Shown: piece after piece, positions 45,170 through 55,400 of the stretch
How positions within the stretch are numbered: the stretch's first letter is position 1
How the letters are laid out: every line of letters begins with the position of its first letter
From: Agrypnia vestita
Taxonomy: Eukaryota; Arthropoda; Insecta; Trichoptera; Phryganeidae
Direction of reading: 5' to 3'
Assembly (NCBI GenBank): GCA_016648135.1
Contig: JADDOH010000281.1
Coordinates: 1 to 64,000 of the forward strand
Length of the DNA stretch: 64,000 nt
Made by a program: the position numbers and the translations under genes
The notes under the pieces: model-generated
Databases searched by the model: none
What the model saw: the letters and a program-made list of their open reading frames with translations, nothing else
What the model was told of the DNA's origin: nothing

Positions 45170-45355
45170 TCTACCAACTAAAGGCCAACATGCACTTAGT
45201 TAGAGTAACACGCATGTGAAGAGTATTTTGTGAAGATGTTGGTGCGTAAATAATACTATGCTCGTGGTGTGTAGTGATATTTACATGCTAGTGTAGTGGT
45301 TGTCCTGACGAAGAGACGAGTTACGTCTCGAAACCGGTAGACAAAAAGTCATTTA
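45170..45355 (+). mobile_element. Penelope-type unit, family B, with hammerhead-like core
   Basis: Stem I TTGTC (45300-45304) and GACAA (45340-45344), CTGACGA (45305-45311), stem II GAGACG/CGTCTC, GAAA (45330-45333), palindromic CCGG, TA. All compensating positions pair. Confidence 0.65.
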
Positions 45356-45364
45356 AGTAAAAAA

Positions 45365-45665
45365 AAAATTATATTAATCAATTAGAAGAGACATACAGAA
45401 AAAATCAAATTAACGAAAAAATATTTTAAATGCCGCCGGGACTTAACTTACCGGAATGCCGTGGCGAAATTGGATAACGCGCCATTCCCGGATAGAATTG
45501 GAGGTCCGTGGTTCGAGTCCCGGCGGCATTTAAAATATTTTTTCGTTAATTTGATTTTTTCTGTATGTCTTTTCTAATTGATTAATAACAATTGTTTAAT
45601 AATTCACAGAACTTTGTTCTGAAATTGCAACTTCACAATAAGAATGTGTTTCCTTTAATATAGTC
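45365..45665 (+). mobile_element. SINE-like inverted element with a second tRNA-like head
   Basis: The left part (TCAATTAGAAGAGACATACA, ATTAACGAAAAAATATTTTA) is the reverse complement of the right part at 45536-45595. The outer sequence CAGAACTTTGTTCTGAA with CTTCACAATA matches (inverted) the flank of 6530-7210. The head at 45458-45527 is unrelated in sequence to that of 7073-7144. Confidence 0.7.
45458..45527 (+). pseudogene. tRNA-like block, different from 7073-7144
   Basis: About 70 nt with A-box-like TGGCGAAATTGG, B-box GGTTCGAGTCC, acceptor GCCGTGG against CGGCGGC (one mismatch) and an anticodon-like hairpin ATTC-CCGGATA-GAAT. T-stem pairing is poor and position 33 is not U, so a working tRNA is unlikely. 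Confidence 0.5.
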
Positions 45666-45682
45666 ATTTAAGTGGTAATACA

Positions 45683-46059
45683 GGGTTATTTGTAAAACAT
45701 TAATAACCTCGCAGGGCTATATTCCTGCCTTGATTAAAATTCATTCGTTTCAATACAGTTAAATAAAATGATAGAAAGCCTGAAAAAATTCCAATTGGAA
45801 TTTGAAGGTTTTTATTTTTTCATTTGACTTGTGTTAAAGGAAAAGTAATTTTTCATATTCGATATAAGTTACTGTAACGATAGTCCAACGTTTTACAAAA
45901 AAAAAGTCAGAAATATTGAAAAAAAATGCAAACTTTGATGTCGCATATCTCCTTAACTATTGATATTAGGTCATAATAGCTTGAACATTTTCGACTCATA
46001 ATCAAGGCAGGAATATAGTCCTGCGAGGTTATTAATGTTTTACAAATAACCCTGTATAC
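45683..46059. mobile_element. Palindromic MITE, uninterrupted copy
   Basis: Ends TACAGGGTTATTTGTAAAAC and its complement. The inner part matches the interrupted copy around 33170 and 35405 and the larger palindrome 14546-15172. Confidence 0.8.
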
Positions 46060-46069
46060 TAACATAAAT

Positions 46070-46486
46070 AACATTTCGTTAAAATGTCTGACCACAAAGT
46101 TAACGCTTTATATATTAAAAATAAAATTAACGCGTTTTATAAATAACTCAATAAGTTATAAAAAAAATATTATTTACAATAAAAATTTACAAGAAAATGA
46201 ATTGAATTAAACACTACATGGTGTAAAAAGTGAAAGAGTCAACAACCCTACGAGTAAAACTGTAAAACTATCACTGTCTCGGAACCTACTGCACATTTTG
46301 AAAGTAGTCATGGAATACACCTACCAAACTCACTGTAAACATTTCCTTAAGACAAGGATATTGGTTGCCACCTCGGGTTATTAAAGTAAATGTAAAGTAA
46401 CTTCGAGAACCGATAAGTTCTTAATTGCTTTAGAAATTGATTCAATATCAGAGATTTACTTCATCGCGTCTTTTTCCGTACACCGG
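46070..46486. other. Unrecognised sequence
   Basis: AT-rich, no feature. Confidence 0.4.
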
Positions 46487-46494
46487 GGGCATAA

Positions 46495-47084
46495 TAGGGA
46501 TGGGTAAATGAAAAAAAAATATCGATATATATCGAATCGATATTTTAAAAAAGTATCGAAAATAACCGATATACATTGCGAAAAATATATCGATATTTAG
46601 AGATATCATTTTTTCAAAAATGTAAGGGGAATAAGCTTTTGGCGACCAAAAAAAAAGGCAACCAAAAAAAGGTCGCCAGAAAAAAAGGAAAAAAGATGGC
46701 CAAGAAATATATCGGGAACAAAATATCGATATATAGGGAAAAATATATCGATATATCGGAAAAAATATATCGATATATAGGGAAAAATATATCGATATAT
46801 CGGGAAAAACTATCGGTATATCGAAAAAAATGTATCTTGCTTGAAGAAGCTTGCCAAGAAAAAGATTAAAAAGGTAACCAAAAAAATGTTGCCAAAAAAA
46901 TGACCAAAACTAGAAAGGTCGCCAAGAAAAAAATATCGATTATCCCAGAAAAAAAAATCGATATATCAAAAAAAATATATCGATTTTCGATATATCGCGA
47001 AAAAATATATCTACGATAAATATCGATATTTTTCAATAAAAATATCGATATATATTGATATATCGATCTTTTTACCCATCCCTA
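46495..47084. mobile_element. hAT-like element filled with an ATCGATAT array
   Basis: 590 bp. Ends TAGGGATGGGTAAA and TTTACCCATCCCTA, 8-bp duplication GGGCATAA (46487-46494 and 47085-47092). The interior is a degenerate array of ATATCGATATAT, separated by GGGAAAAA-like spacers, and AAAAGGTCGCCA-type units. The lysine-rich open frame at 46576-46869 is a by-product. Confidence 0.88.
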
Positions 47085-47099
47085 GGGCATAATGAAAGC

Positions 47100-47375
47100 T
47101 CCTTAGAGACTTCTGGTAGGTAAACACCGGAGATATTATGTTGGTGTTATGCTGCTTATGTGGGTGTACTTTGCATATTATTTAGGAGAAACGGGACAGA
47201 GGTATCATAGTAAGATGATCATAATAATTGATGCCACTATTGCAAATGTCGTCTCTTGCATAAACGTACACGCCCAGCTTAGAGAGCCGCGGAGAGAACC
47301 TAAGGAACTAATTTCGCCAAGATAAATAAGTGGACTTCTCTTTTACCATTATTATTTATTTATTAACTAGCTGCA
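47100..47375. other. Unrecognised sequence
   Basis: No feature seen. Confidence 0.4.
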
Positions 47376-47379
47376 TGCT

Positions 47380-47528
47380 TAGTACAGTTGCAGGCAAACT
47401 TCTTGAAATTCTTTGGCGTAGTGGGGGAATGCGCAGAAGACAAAATTTAGGTCTCTTTGTTAGAATGGTACGTGCGCAAACTTCCCCCCACTACGCCGTC
47501 AAATTTCAAGATGTTTGCCGGCTACTGT
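47380..47528. mobile_element. Short MITE (ACAGTTGC family), copy 1
   Basis: Inverted ends GGCAAACTTCTTGAAATT and AAATTTCAAGATGTTTGCC. The interior GGCGTAGTGGGGGAATGCGC is shared with 57091-57213. Confidence 0.75.
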
Positions 47529-47869
47529 GTGTACTTATTTATCCATGAAATAGTAATAACCACTCATATCAAAATATTTTAACATTTTTTTTATATTTCC
47601 CCTGCCGGCAGTTAATGGTACTATTTTAAACCCTAGCGATTATGCTGGGCGGAGCATGAAATTGTTCTACATGTGCTGTATTTTTGACGTGTAACGCAGG
47701 CTCATTTGTAGCAACATCGCGTCAGAAAGCTCATTATTCGTAATTGTGAATAACTTAACGTTTGTTTACTTTTGAATGAATTTATATATACTACCTGTCA
47801 CGATTGGGATAAAGATCTGATATCCCAATATTGCTATTATCAGAATAGCACAGAATGTCTGTTTGTTTG

Positions 47870-48120
47870 TTCTCCATACAAATCTACACCGTTTGTCCGA
47901 TTTGACGCAAATTTTGCATACATTTGCTTTGGGACCCGGCGGGTAATATAAGCGACATTTCCCCTTCCCCTCTAACCCATCCTCTCCCCCGGATATATTT
48001 TCTGTACAAATCTACACCGCTTCACCGATTGGACCCTGATGATGGACCCTGCGATGGGATCCGAAACGTCGGCCAGAAAGGTCGTGAAAACACGGCATGA
48101 TACCCTAGAAAATGTGACAT
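47870..48120 (-). repeat. Dispersed repeat copy 3 joined to a family-A hammerhead-like piece
   Basis: 47870-48030 is the inverted relative of 39300-39410. From 48034 it switches to CCCTGATGATGGACCCTGCG, ATGGGATCCGAAACGTCGGC and AAAACACGGCATGATACCCT, a family-A unit lacking its left stem strand. Confidence 0.65.
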
Positions 48121-48124
48121 TGCA

Positions 48125-48985
48125 TTGTCATTAAACAGATTCACCGCTCGCACCGCTGCAACCTTATGCGGGCGGTGCTTTTCTACAAAAACTACAAGAA
48201 CAGGAGTGATTACGATAATATATTTTTGAAGTTGTACTTCTTTAGGCACGTTTAGGGTAATTTTTATTGTAATGAAAATTACCCACGCGCAGCATATAGC
48301 GGGAATGAGAGACTACGAAACGCGCGCGTCCATTAAACTGTCAAAACTTTATTCGCTTGATATTAGTGTTCCAGTAGTATAAATAACGTATTGTCGACCA
48401 TCTTGAATCGAGTACCAATCACAAGGATGCCCAATTCATGAGCTGACGAATGATTGGCCATTGAATTGAAAATTAGAACTATTAATTGAATACTATGTAC
48501 CTAAATTAGGTGTGTAATCGAAATGCCAAAAGGGGGCTTCTCGTACATATATCTGTATTTCATGTTACTGTCGGTGATTTTTAAGAAAGTTTTCGTTTGT
48601 TCCCATGCCAAAAACGATTAAAGGTGATATTCAAGAAATTATCTATCGCATAAAACGACGTAGATAATTGTCAGATATTCATTTTCAAAACAACAAGCAC
48701 ATTCATGCATTCGACATTCAATGCGCTTGTCAAAGTTGTATAGTTTCAGAAATTTTGTATGGGTACCTACGGAACCCTTTTAGGCCGAAAATCGATAAAA
48801 TATTAAAGTGGGTAGATACTTTTTGAAAATGCGCACTTTTTCTAAGAAAGTTTTTGTTTGCCCCAATTATTTTAAATATTCGAGGGTTACATTTCTGTAA
48901 GTATGAAACTCAATAGAATAATCGACTGTGGTCAGTGTAGATTTTTACAACTCAATAATTTAAGCGTCATTAATATATAATTTTG
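48125..48985. other. Unrecognised sequence
   Basis: No coding or repeat partner recognised. Confidence 0.4.
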
Positions 48986-48989
48986 TCTT

Positions 48990-49545
48990 TGTTACTCCCT
49001 TTATATTAACTCGTGGCGTCTGCTTGCTTGCTTGCTTGCCGGCTTGCCGGGTGAAAAAACCTTGGATCGATTTTTAACCTTTTTTCCGTGATCCAATCGA
49101 GCTGAAACTTGGCAAGTAGACTCGTGGCGACGATCAAGGAGATCTATCAAATTTTCGTTAAAAAAATTAATAATTATAGTATAATTTCGGATTTTTAGAA
49201 ATTTTATTGGTTTTTTCAAATTGGAATTATTTGAAAAGTTTTATCACGGCGGCCCGATAACGTCGCGGAATATTTTCTAAATTTGAATTACTCCGTCGGT
49301 GTACATAATAGGTACTTCACTACGAATGTCGAAAATCTAGATTGACTGACAAATGTTTTTAGAATTTAATCTTCAAAGCGTGAAGTGTCTTATCAAAGCT
49401 CAAAACATCTGACATTTTAGAAATATATTAAATTACTGTAAGTTTAGTGTTATGTTATATGTTTTAATTCGTCTTTAATTGTTGTTATATTTTACAAAGA
49501 AAGCGAGTATAATAAAAACTTGGTTTTTATGGGTTATTTTTTTTA
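48990..49545 (-). repeat. Family Z repeat, copy 5 (inverted)
   Basis: Starts ACTCCCTTTATATTAACTCG, with an expanded GCTTGCTTGCTTGCCGG segment, and ends AACTTGGTTTTTATGGGTTA. Confidence 0.8.
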
Positions 49546-50139
49546 GTTTTTAAGTATAACTTCTACCGCGCATGCATGAGTACCTACACGCAAGCATTTT
49601 TTTTATGAGATCTTTAAAAGAAATGTCACACATGTTATACGAGCTGTCTAAACAGATTCGCGTAATTTGGCTCTTCGCCATATCGCCCAGTTTACTCTGC
49701 TGGAGAAGATACGAATTATTCCGTTCAGTTTAATCAGTTTTCTGAATATTTTTGTAACTTAATTGCCGTTACGGCATCCGCCATTGTTTCGCGTGTTGCC
49801 TGCTCAAGGGGCATTCTGAGAAAGTCAATATTCGCCGAATAACAATTTTGGCAGCATCAAAAAAATAAGTACCTACCATAGTACCTACTCGTAGATACCA
49901 GCTAGGGTTGGCAACTTTTGCCAACTTTTATTAGAAGAAATAGAGTACATCTGATTTCAAAGGAGGTAAATAAAGAGTACGGACTTATAACAGAGAGTAT
50001 CATTTATTTCAAATTTTTGAAAAGGTATTTTTTGCTACTTTTTACAGCATTTAACAATTTTTCATTGTTTTTTAAAATAATTGTACGACTTCAAACATTG
50101 TAACTCTAAGTTTACATAGATCAAGAGCTCATTTTTACT

Positions 50140-50665
50140 CCCTTTATATTAACTCGTGGCGTCTGCTTGCTTGCCGGGTGAAAAATTTTTGTATCGATTT
50201 TTAACCCTTTTCCCGTGATCCAATAGAGCTGAAACTTTGCAAGCAGAATCGTGGCGATGATCAAGAAGATCTATCAAATTTTCGTTAAAAAATATTAACA
50301 ATTATAATTTTGGATTTTTAGATATTTTAATGTTTTTTTCAAATAGGAATCATTGCAAAAGTTTGATTACTACGAACGGCGGCCTGACAACGTCACGGAA
50401 TATTAAAATTTGAATTAATCCGTCGGTAGGTATAATAGGTACTTCACTACTAATTTCGAAAATTTATGACAATTGGTTCACAGATGACAGCACACTTCGG
50501 TTTTTTGGGAAGAAATCAAATAATAAGAGATATTTTTAGAGACTTTTGACACAGATGTTTGTCTAGACAAGTTTCATTTTCAGTCAATCATTTATTTAAT
50601 TAAATGATGGTAAACTTAATTTACAAAGAAAGGGAGTAAAATATAAACTTGGTTTTTATGGGTTA
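50140..50665 (-). repeat. Family Z repeat, copy 6 (inverted)
   Basis: As 48990-49545 but more diverged; lies inside the hAT relic. Confidence 0.75.
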
Positions 50666-50990
50666 GTTTTTTGAATCAATTTCAACGAAGCCGTGTTCCT
50701 CTCTTCCCGCCACTTCACATTCATGACTGAAAAGACTCTCTCAGTAAATGCTGAAGTGGCGGGAACAGAGAGTATATACTTCAAGTTTGTGTTTACTGGG
50801 GTATTATGCCGTGTTACACACATCAGCCCTGATGATGGACACTGCAATGGGATCCGAAATGTCGGCCCGAAAGGTCGTAACAACACGGCATAATACCCCA
50901 GTAAACACAAACTTGAAGATTCTGAGTGGCCGTGAAAACCTAAAAACATTCTTAGAGAGTATATAGCTAACAATTTTTTTAATTAAACAA
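50656..50990 (-). pseudogene. hAT transposase C-terminal (dimerisation) fragment
   Basis: The minus strand reads SYILSVPATSAFTERVFSVM then NVKWREERN, the hallmark hAT dimerisation block (PATSA, ERVFS). It is split by the 175-bp unit at 50779-50953; the duplicated AGAGAGTATATA marks the break. Upstream catalytic parts are not recognisable. Confidence 0.8.
50779..50953 (+). mobile_element. Penelope-type mini-unit, family A, with 12-bp duplication
   Basis: 175 bp between AGAGAGTATATA at 50767-50778 and 50954-50965. Stem I strand TACTGGGGTATTATGCCGTG pairs with the later CACGGCATAATACCCCAGTA. Core CTGATGA 50829-50835, GAAA 50856-50859, hairpin CGGCC/GGTCG, then GTAACAAC. The tail GAAGATTCTGAGTGGCCGTG then AAAACCTAAAAACATTCTT is shared with the other family-A units. 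Confidence 0.85.
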
Positions 50991-51249
50991 ATTCGTCAGG
51001 ACATTTTTTAAATATGAATTATCATTTTTCTGCAGTGGATTTTTGGATAAAATCTACGTTATTAAACATTTCGCCTTGGAGTTCTTTTAAAATTATAACT
51101 TCTATGCATCATAAATGCGTGACTGGCACTAGTATAGTAAACGTGTAAAAAATAGTATTTTAGCGTCCTGTATTAGTGTTATAGTTTATAGAGTACGCCT
51201 ACGTGATATGAGTACAATACTCTATTTTAGAGTGCGGTTGGCAACCCTA

Positions 51250-51575
51250 ATACCGGAGCAGTCTAAATTAATCATAGTTATCGATAATTTGAGCCTTTAT
51301 CGCTTCTGGCAACATCTGACATCACTCGGAATTTTCATTTGATATTTTAAGAATATGGAAAATATTCAGCTGCGCTCCGCGATTGAATATTTTTTGTACA
51401 AGGTTTTTCACATCGAAACGAATAATATATTATCATTTTTTATCTGAAATATTACGTATTGGCGTCACTTGGGTGACAACGTCAGATTTTTTAATATTCA
51501 GTTTCAGTTTCATTGCCATTCGTTGCAAAGGGAAATTAGTGTTTTTAAAGTAATAATTTTACATACAGTAAATTT
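51250..51575. other. Unrecognised sequence
   Basis: No feature seen. Confidence 0.4.
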
Positions 51576-51579
51576 TTAT

Positions 51580-51960
51580 CTTTAAATAAAATAACTTTAA
51601 CACCACTTTATTGAGTTTAAACCAACTAGTTTCGACTCACAACTGACTCTTCATCAGGGTTCAGATATTAACTAAATAAAAACAGAATTACGAACGATTA
51701 AGAAAGCATTAAGGGAAGAAAGAGACAGAACGTCAACTGTGGTGGGGGTTGGGTGAAAGAGAGTGGGTATGGATGGGTGTAGTTAATTGGAAGGGGAATA
51801 TATCTAGAATTGGACTACGCGATAAATCTAGTTGCTTATTAAGTAAATATATTTTATTTCTAAAGCTTCTAAATTATTGAGACGAATACCTATGTCATTT
51901 CTGTACTTCACACTTTAAACTCACTTTAAACTCAATAAGTTATTTTATTTAAAGATATTA
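51580..51960 (-). mobile_element. Penelope-type unit, family D, with hammerhead-like core
   Basis: Inverted ends ATCTTTAAATAAAATAACTT and AAGTTATTTTATTTAAAGAT. On the minus strand: AACC, CTGATGA (51657-51651), a 6-bp stem II with one G-G mismatch (loop GTTG), GAAA (51633-51630), palindromic CTAG, TT, GGTT closing stem I. Confidence 0.6.
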
Positions 51961-51964
51961 TGTC

Positions 51965-52655
51965 TCACCACAATGTGTTTGCTTCGTGTGAAAAAGTAAA
52001 TTTTTAAATTCTACATGTTTCCTGTAATTTCATAACATCACTAGCAATAAGCCTTAAAAGATGACATATATTTTATCATATATTTCGGCCGCCACTTGAG
52101 GCTGTAATTAAAACAGAGAACAGAATAGTGACGGAAATTATTAAACAGAGATTTATGTCTTTCTTGCTTCTTATGCCTCATTATTATTTCAGCCATCTGG
52201 TAGCGTTAGCGAAGGACATTATTACTTCGAGAAAAATACTTCTTTTTGTATCTCATTTCATACACCTCATCATTAGCTGCGCCATCTGGCGGCGTTAGTG
52301 ACGGACATAGCTACATAAAGGATTATATATTTTGATCAATGATTAATGTGATATAGTAATAGATGCACTTATTAGTTTTAATTTTCGATAAACCTAATAT
52401 TTAAAAAATCTTATCCGAGTATTTTAATAAAAAAGCATATAGTTCATGTTTTCTTTTTCAATAACAATATTGAAATCATACTAATCTTGATAACGGGATG
52501 AGATCAGCTATTGGATAGGAAGTTACGGACGGACATTCGAAATTATTATTATTGGAGATGGGGATAAGAAATAGTGTTGAAAACAAGTAGATAGTTTTGA
52601 ATAGTGTCTTAATACCCAGAATATTAGGGTGTCACTATGTATGGCGAAAAAAAAT
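51965..52655. other. Unrecognised sequence
   Basis: GCCATCTGGNNGCGTTAG occurs twice (about 52194 and 52281), possibly a decayed duplication. Nothing else recognised. Confidence 0.35.
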
Positions 52656-52659
52656 ATTT

Positions 52660-53135
52660 TATTACTCCCTTTATATTAACTCGTGGCGTCTGCTTGCTTG
52701 CTTGCCGGCTTGCCGTCGAAAAAACTTTGGATCGATTTTTGACCCTTTTCCCGTGATCCAATCGAGCTGAAACTTGGCAAGCAGACTCGTGGCGACGATC
52801 AAGAAGATCTATCAAATTTTCGTTAAAAATTAATAATAATTATGGTATAATTTTGGATTTTTCAAATTTTTAATAGTTTTTTCAAATTGGAATCATTACA
52901 AAAGTTTGATTACTAGCAACGGCGAATATTTTCTAAATTTGAATTACTCCGTCGGTATACATAATAGGTACTTCACTACACAAAGCATGAAGTGTCTTAT
53001 CAAAGCTCAAAACATCTGACATTTTAAAAATATATTAAATTACCTTGAGTTTAGTGTTATGTTATATGTTTTAATTGTTGTATTTTACAAAGAAAGGGAG
53101 TATAATAAAAACTTGGTTTTTATGGGTTACTTTTT
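52660..53135 (-). repeat. Family Z repeat, copy 7 (inverted)
   Basis: Same ends as 48990-49545, with internal loss around 52915-52985. Confidence 0.78.
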
Positions 53136-53176
53136 TTTTTAAATGAAATAGTTATCAAATGTTGCATTGCGGGTAC

Positions 53177-53860
53177 TGATACACATACTCATTAGTGGCA
53201 CGTGAGCTTGCACAGTACTGAACTTCTTGAGCTATTGCTCCTTAGTAGCATGTGTGTAGGTACGCATATTGCTAATAATGAGCATGCTCATTTGAATTGC
53301 GGGTGGAAGGGGTATCTTTTGAGCATGTGTGAACAGGCTTGCTAATGTCATTCGCGGCTAGTATCGATTAACAATGCGATCTTCTCAGTCCGCGACAGAT
53401 GAAACAAATATGGCGCATTGAGGAGATGACAAAACATTACTTTCCGACTTATTACAGAAATCAAGAATGTCTGTGGAATACTCGGTCACCGCTATGTAAA
53501 AATAATATAGTAAGACATAATGTTTAAGAAACTTTATTAAAAGTCATGAATGATTCAAATCTTACGGTAAAAATTATAAAAACTAAAATCAAAAATGTGC
53601 GGACGGAACCCCGGGAACTCATTATGATTTATTGGTTCACTTGAATTTCCTATTTCAGTTTGCAAAGTTTCCATTTTGAACTAGAGTTCCTCTCTGTTCT
53701 ATGACAAGAGCATGCCACTAATAAGCATGTGTGCTGGATTGTTAACATTGAGCATGCTTATTTATGAGCATGCTAATAATGAGCAAGTTTGTACAGTTGT
53801 TAGGGCATGCTACTTTTGAGCATGCTAATAAGAATGTGTATCTGCATCTGTATACAAAAA
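53177..53860 (+). mobile_element. GCATGC-rich element, solo copy
   Basis: Left end GGTACTGATACACAT; the right end is degraded (GTGTATCTGCATCTG). Interior is colinear with 28243-28921; about ten GAGCATGC-type words lie in the two subterminal regions. Confidence 0.75.
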
Positions 53861-53934
53861 TCTCATGTCGTGTATACGCCTCGTAAAAAATAAAATATAA
53901 TACGACAAGCAATGAAAAACTGAATTTTATTTAT

Positions 53935-54245
53935 TGTACTGTGGTAGATAGAATAAAGAAAGGAGTGCTGAGATGGTTTGGTCATGTGAAACGTGTGAAC
54001 GAGGAAAGGATGGTTAAGAAAATATATGAGGCGAGTGTTGAAGGCAACAGAAATAGAGGTCGTCCGCGAAAGACCCGGCACGATCGGATACAACAAGTGT
54101 TTGAGGACGGCCCCGTTAAAAGGCGCAACAACCGTAGAACTTGTATGAGAAGATGTAGGAATGTGGCCGAAGCAAAAGCGGTGTGCCGGGATGGAAGAGT
54201 GTGGCGTTCAATGGGGAAACGGCGTGATGGTTGGTTAGTTTAGTT
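53935..54245 (+). mobile_element. Non-LTR retrotransposon 3' fragment
   Basis: The open frame reads DRIKKGVLRWFGHVKRVNEE, RMVKKIYEASVEGNRNRGRP, RKTRHDRIQQVFEDGPVKRR and ends GKRRDGWLV. It is a close relative of 21150-21665 without its stops. Confidence 0.8.
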
Positions 54246-54409
54246 TCAGAGGGGCCCGCATTTAAAATATTCGTAGGACTCACGCAAATATACATGATAT
54301 TAAGCCAATACAACTCACATTTGAGAAATCCTTTCACTCTGGACGAAGACACAACTCGTTGGTATGCTAACGTTGTTTATCAATCACGAAATTACACTCG
54401 ACTTTTCGT

Positions 54410-54670
54410 CTGAGGACGTTCGCGGACCTGGCGCGGCGACGACTCTGGCCCCACTGCCGCCTTCCTGCAGACCTCGATGTTTATATTGTGACCAACTTTT
54501 TTTGCTCGGCATTGTCTAGCGGTGAACTTCCTGACTACAGCAGCCTCCGCAGGACCGCGCTTCGCGATCTCCGATGCGCTCCTCTCGCCCGAGCGCCCGG
54601 CCCGGAGGCGCGGGTCGTCGGTGAGTTTCCGGAGATCACCATTTGTATGCGCGGCGATCGAGAGCGATCG
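54410..54670. other. GC-rich block, possible exon or promoter
   Basis: A sharp GC-rich island in AT-rich surroundings. On the plus strand, a pyrimidine tract and acceptor (TTTTTTTGCTCGGCATTGTC then tag) at about 54519 and a donor (GTCGTCG before gtgagt) at about 54619 bracket 100 bp open in more than one frame (for example VNFLTTAASAGPRFAISDAL). On the minus strand it would lie upstream of the EGF gene, whose 5' leader exon is missing. I cannot choose between a coding exon, a 5' exon or promoter, and a GC-rich transposon piece. Confidence 0.3.
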
Positions 54671-54764
54671 GCGTTGGGTTTTTAGTGTTTTTTTTCCCCA
54701 TTTATGGCGAATTCCGTACCGGGGACTTGTGAAATGAATAGAATGATGGGTCCGCTCTGTACTC

Positions 54765-55300
54765 ACTACTACAATGTAGTACTACACTACATTGAAGTGC
54801 ACACTTCGCACGTTTTGAAGTGTAGTGCACACTACAAACTACAAACACCAAAGTTATTGAAAGTATGAACTTCAAATAGTACACTTCATTTCAAAGCGAA
54901 CACTACAAAGTACATACACTTCAAAGTTATCGAGAGTATGAGAAACATACTTTAAATAGTGCATTTTTTACGTGAAATTTTTGGGATGTTGATGTAGCTA
55001 AAGGAAGAAACCTCTGGAAACTGTAACAACCCCCCCCTCCATGGTTTGAAAATTTTACTTTGCCAAATGTTACTTTGGAGAAAATATCGTCATTTATCTA
55101 AAATGTTTTTCTCGTTGACCTTTTTTTTTTTTTTAGCTTGCCAACTCACTAGTACTACATTACTTCATTTCATTACACTTCACTTCATTAATACTACAAT
55201 TACTTCATTACATTACTTCACTTCATTTACTTCACTTCATTTCGTAGTACTACAATTACTTCACTTCAAGTATTTTTTACTACAATTGTAGTGTACACTT
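54765..55300. repeat. ACTTCATT/GTAGTACT-rich repeat region
   Basis: Dense TACTTCA, CATTACTTCA and GTAGTACTAC words, many self-complementary, on both sides of a less repetitive centre (54960-55130). It may be a transposon whose ends are made of such words. No duplication could be defined. Confidence 0.5.
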
Positions 55301-55400
55301 TGTAGTCTTCAAACTGGTGAACGTGTGTGTGTTGTAGTCTTCATTTTGAAATGTAGTTTTTCCCTTCGCTAGAATAGATGTCGCGTTGAAAAGTAACTTG

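Larger units (their letters stand above)
49903..51249 (-). mobile_element. hAT relic with two nested insertions
   Basis: Ends TAGGGTTGGCAAC and GTTGGCAACCCTA. Flanking 8-mers ATACCAGC and ATACCGGA agree at six of eight positions, as an aged hAT duplication would. Inside are a family Z repeat (50140-50665), a transposase C-terminal fragment (50656-50990) and a Penelope-type unit (50779-50953). Confidence 0.65.

Noticed and set aside
46576..46869. Lysine-rich protein gene
   Set aside because: Product of the A-rich ATCGATAT array inside a hAT-like element.
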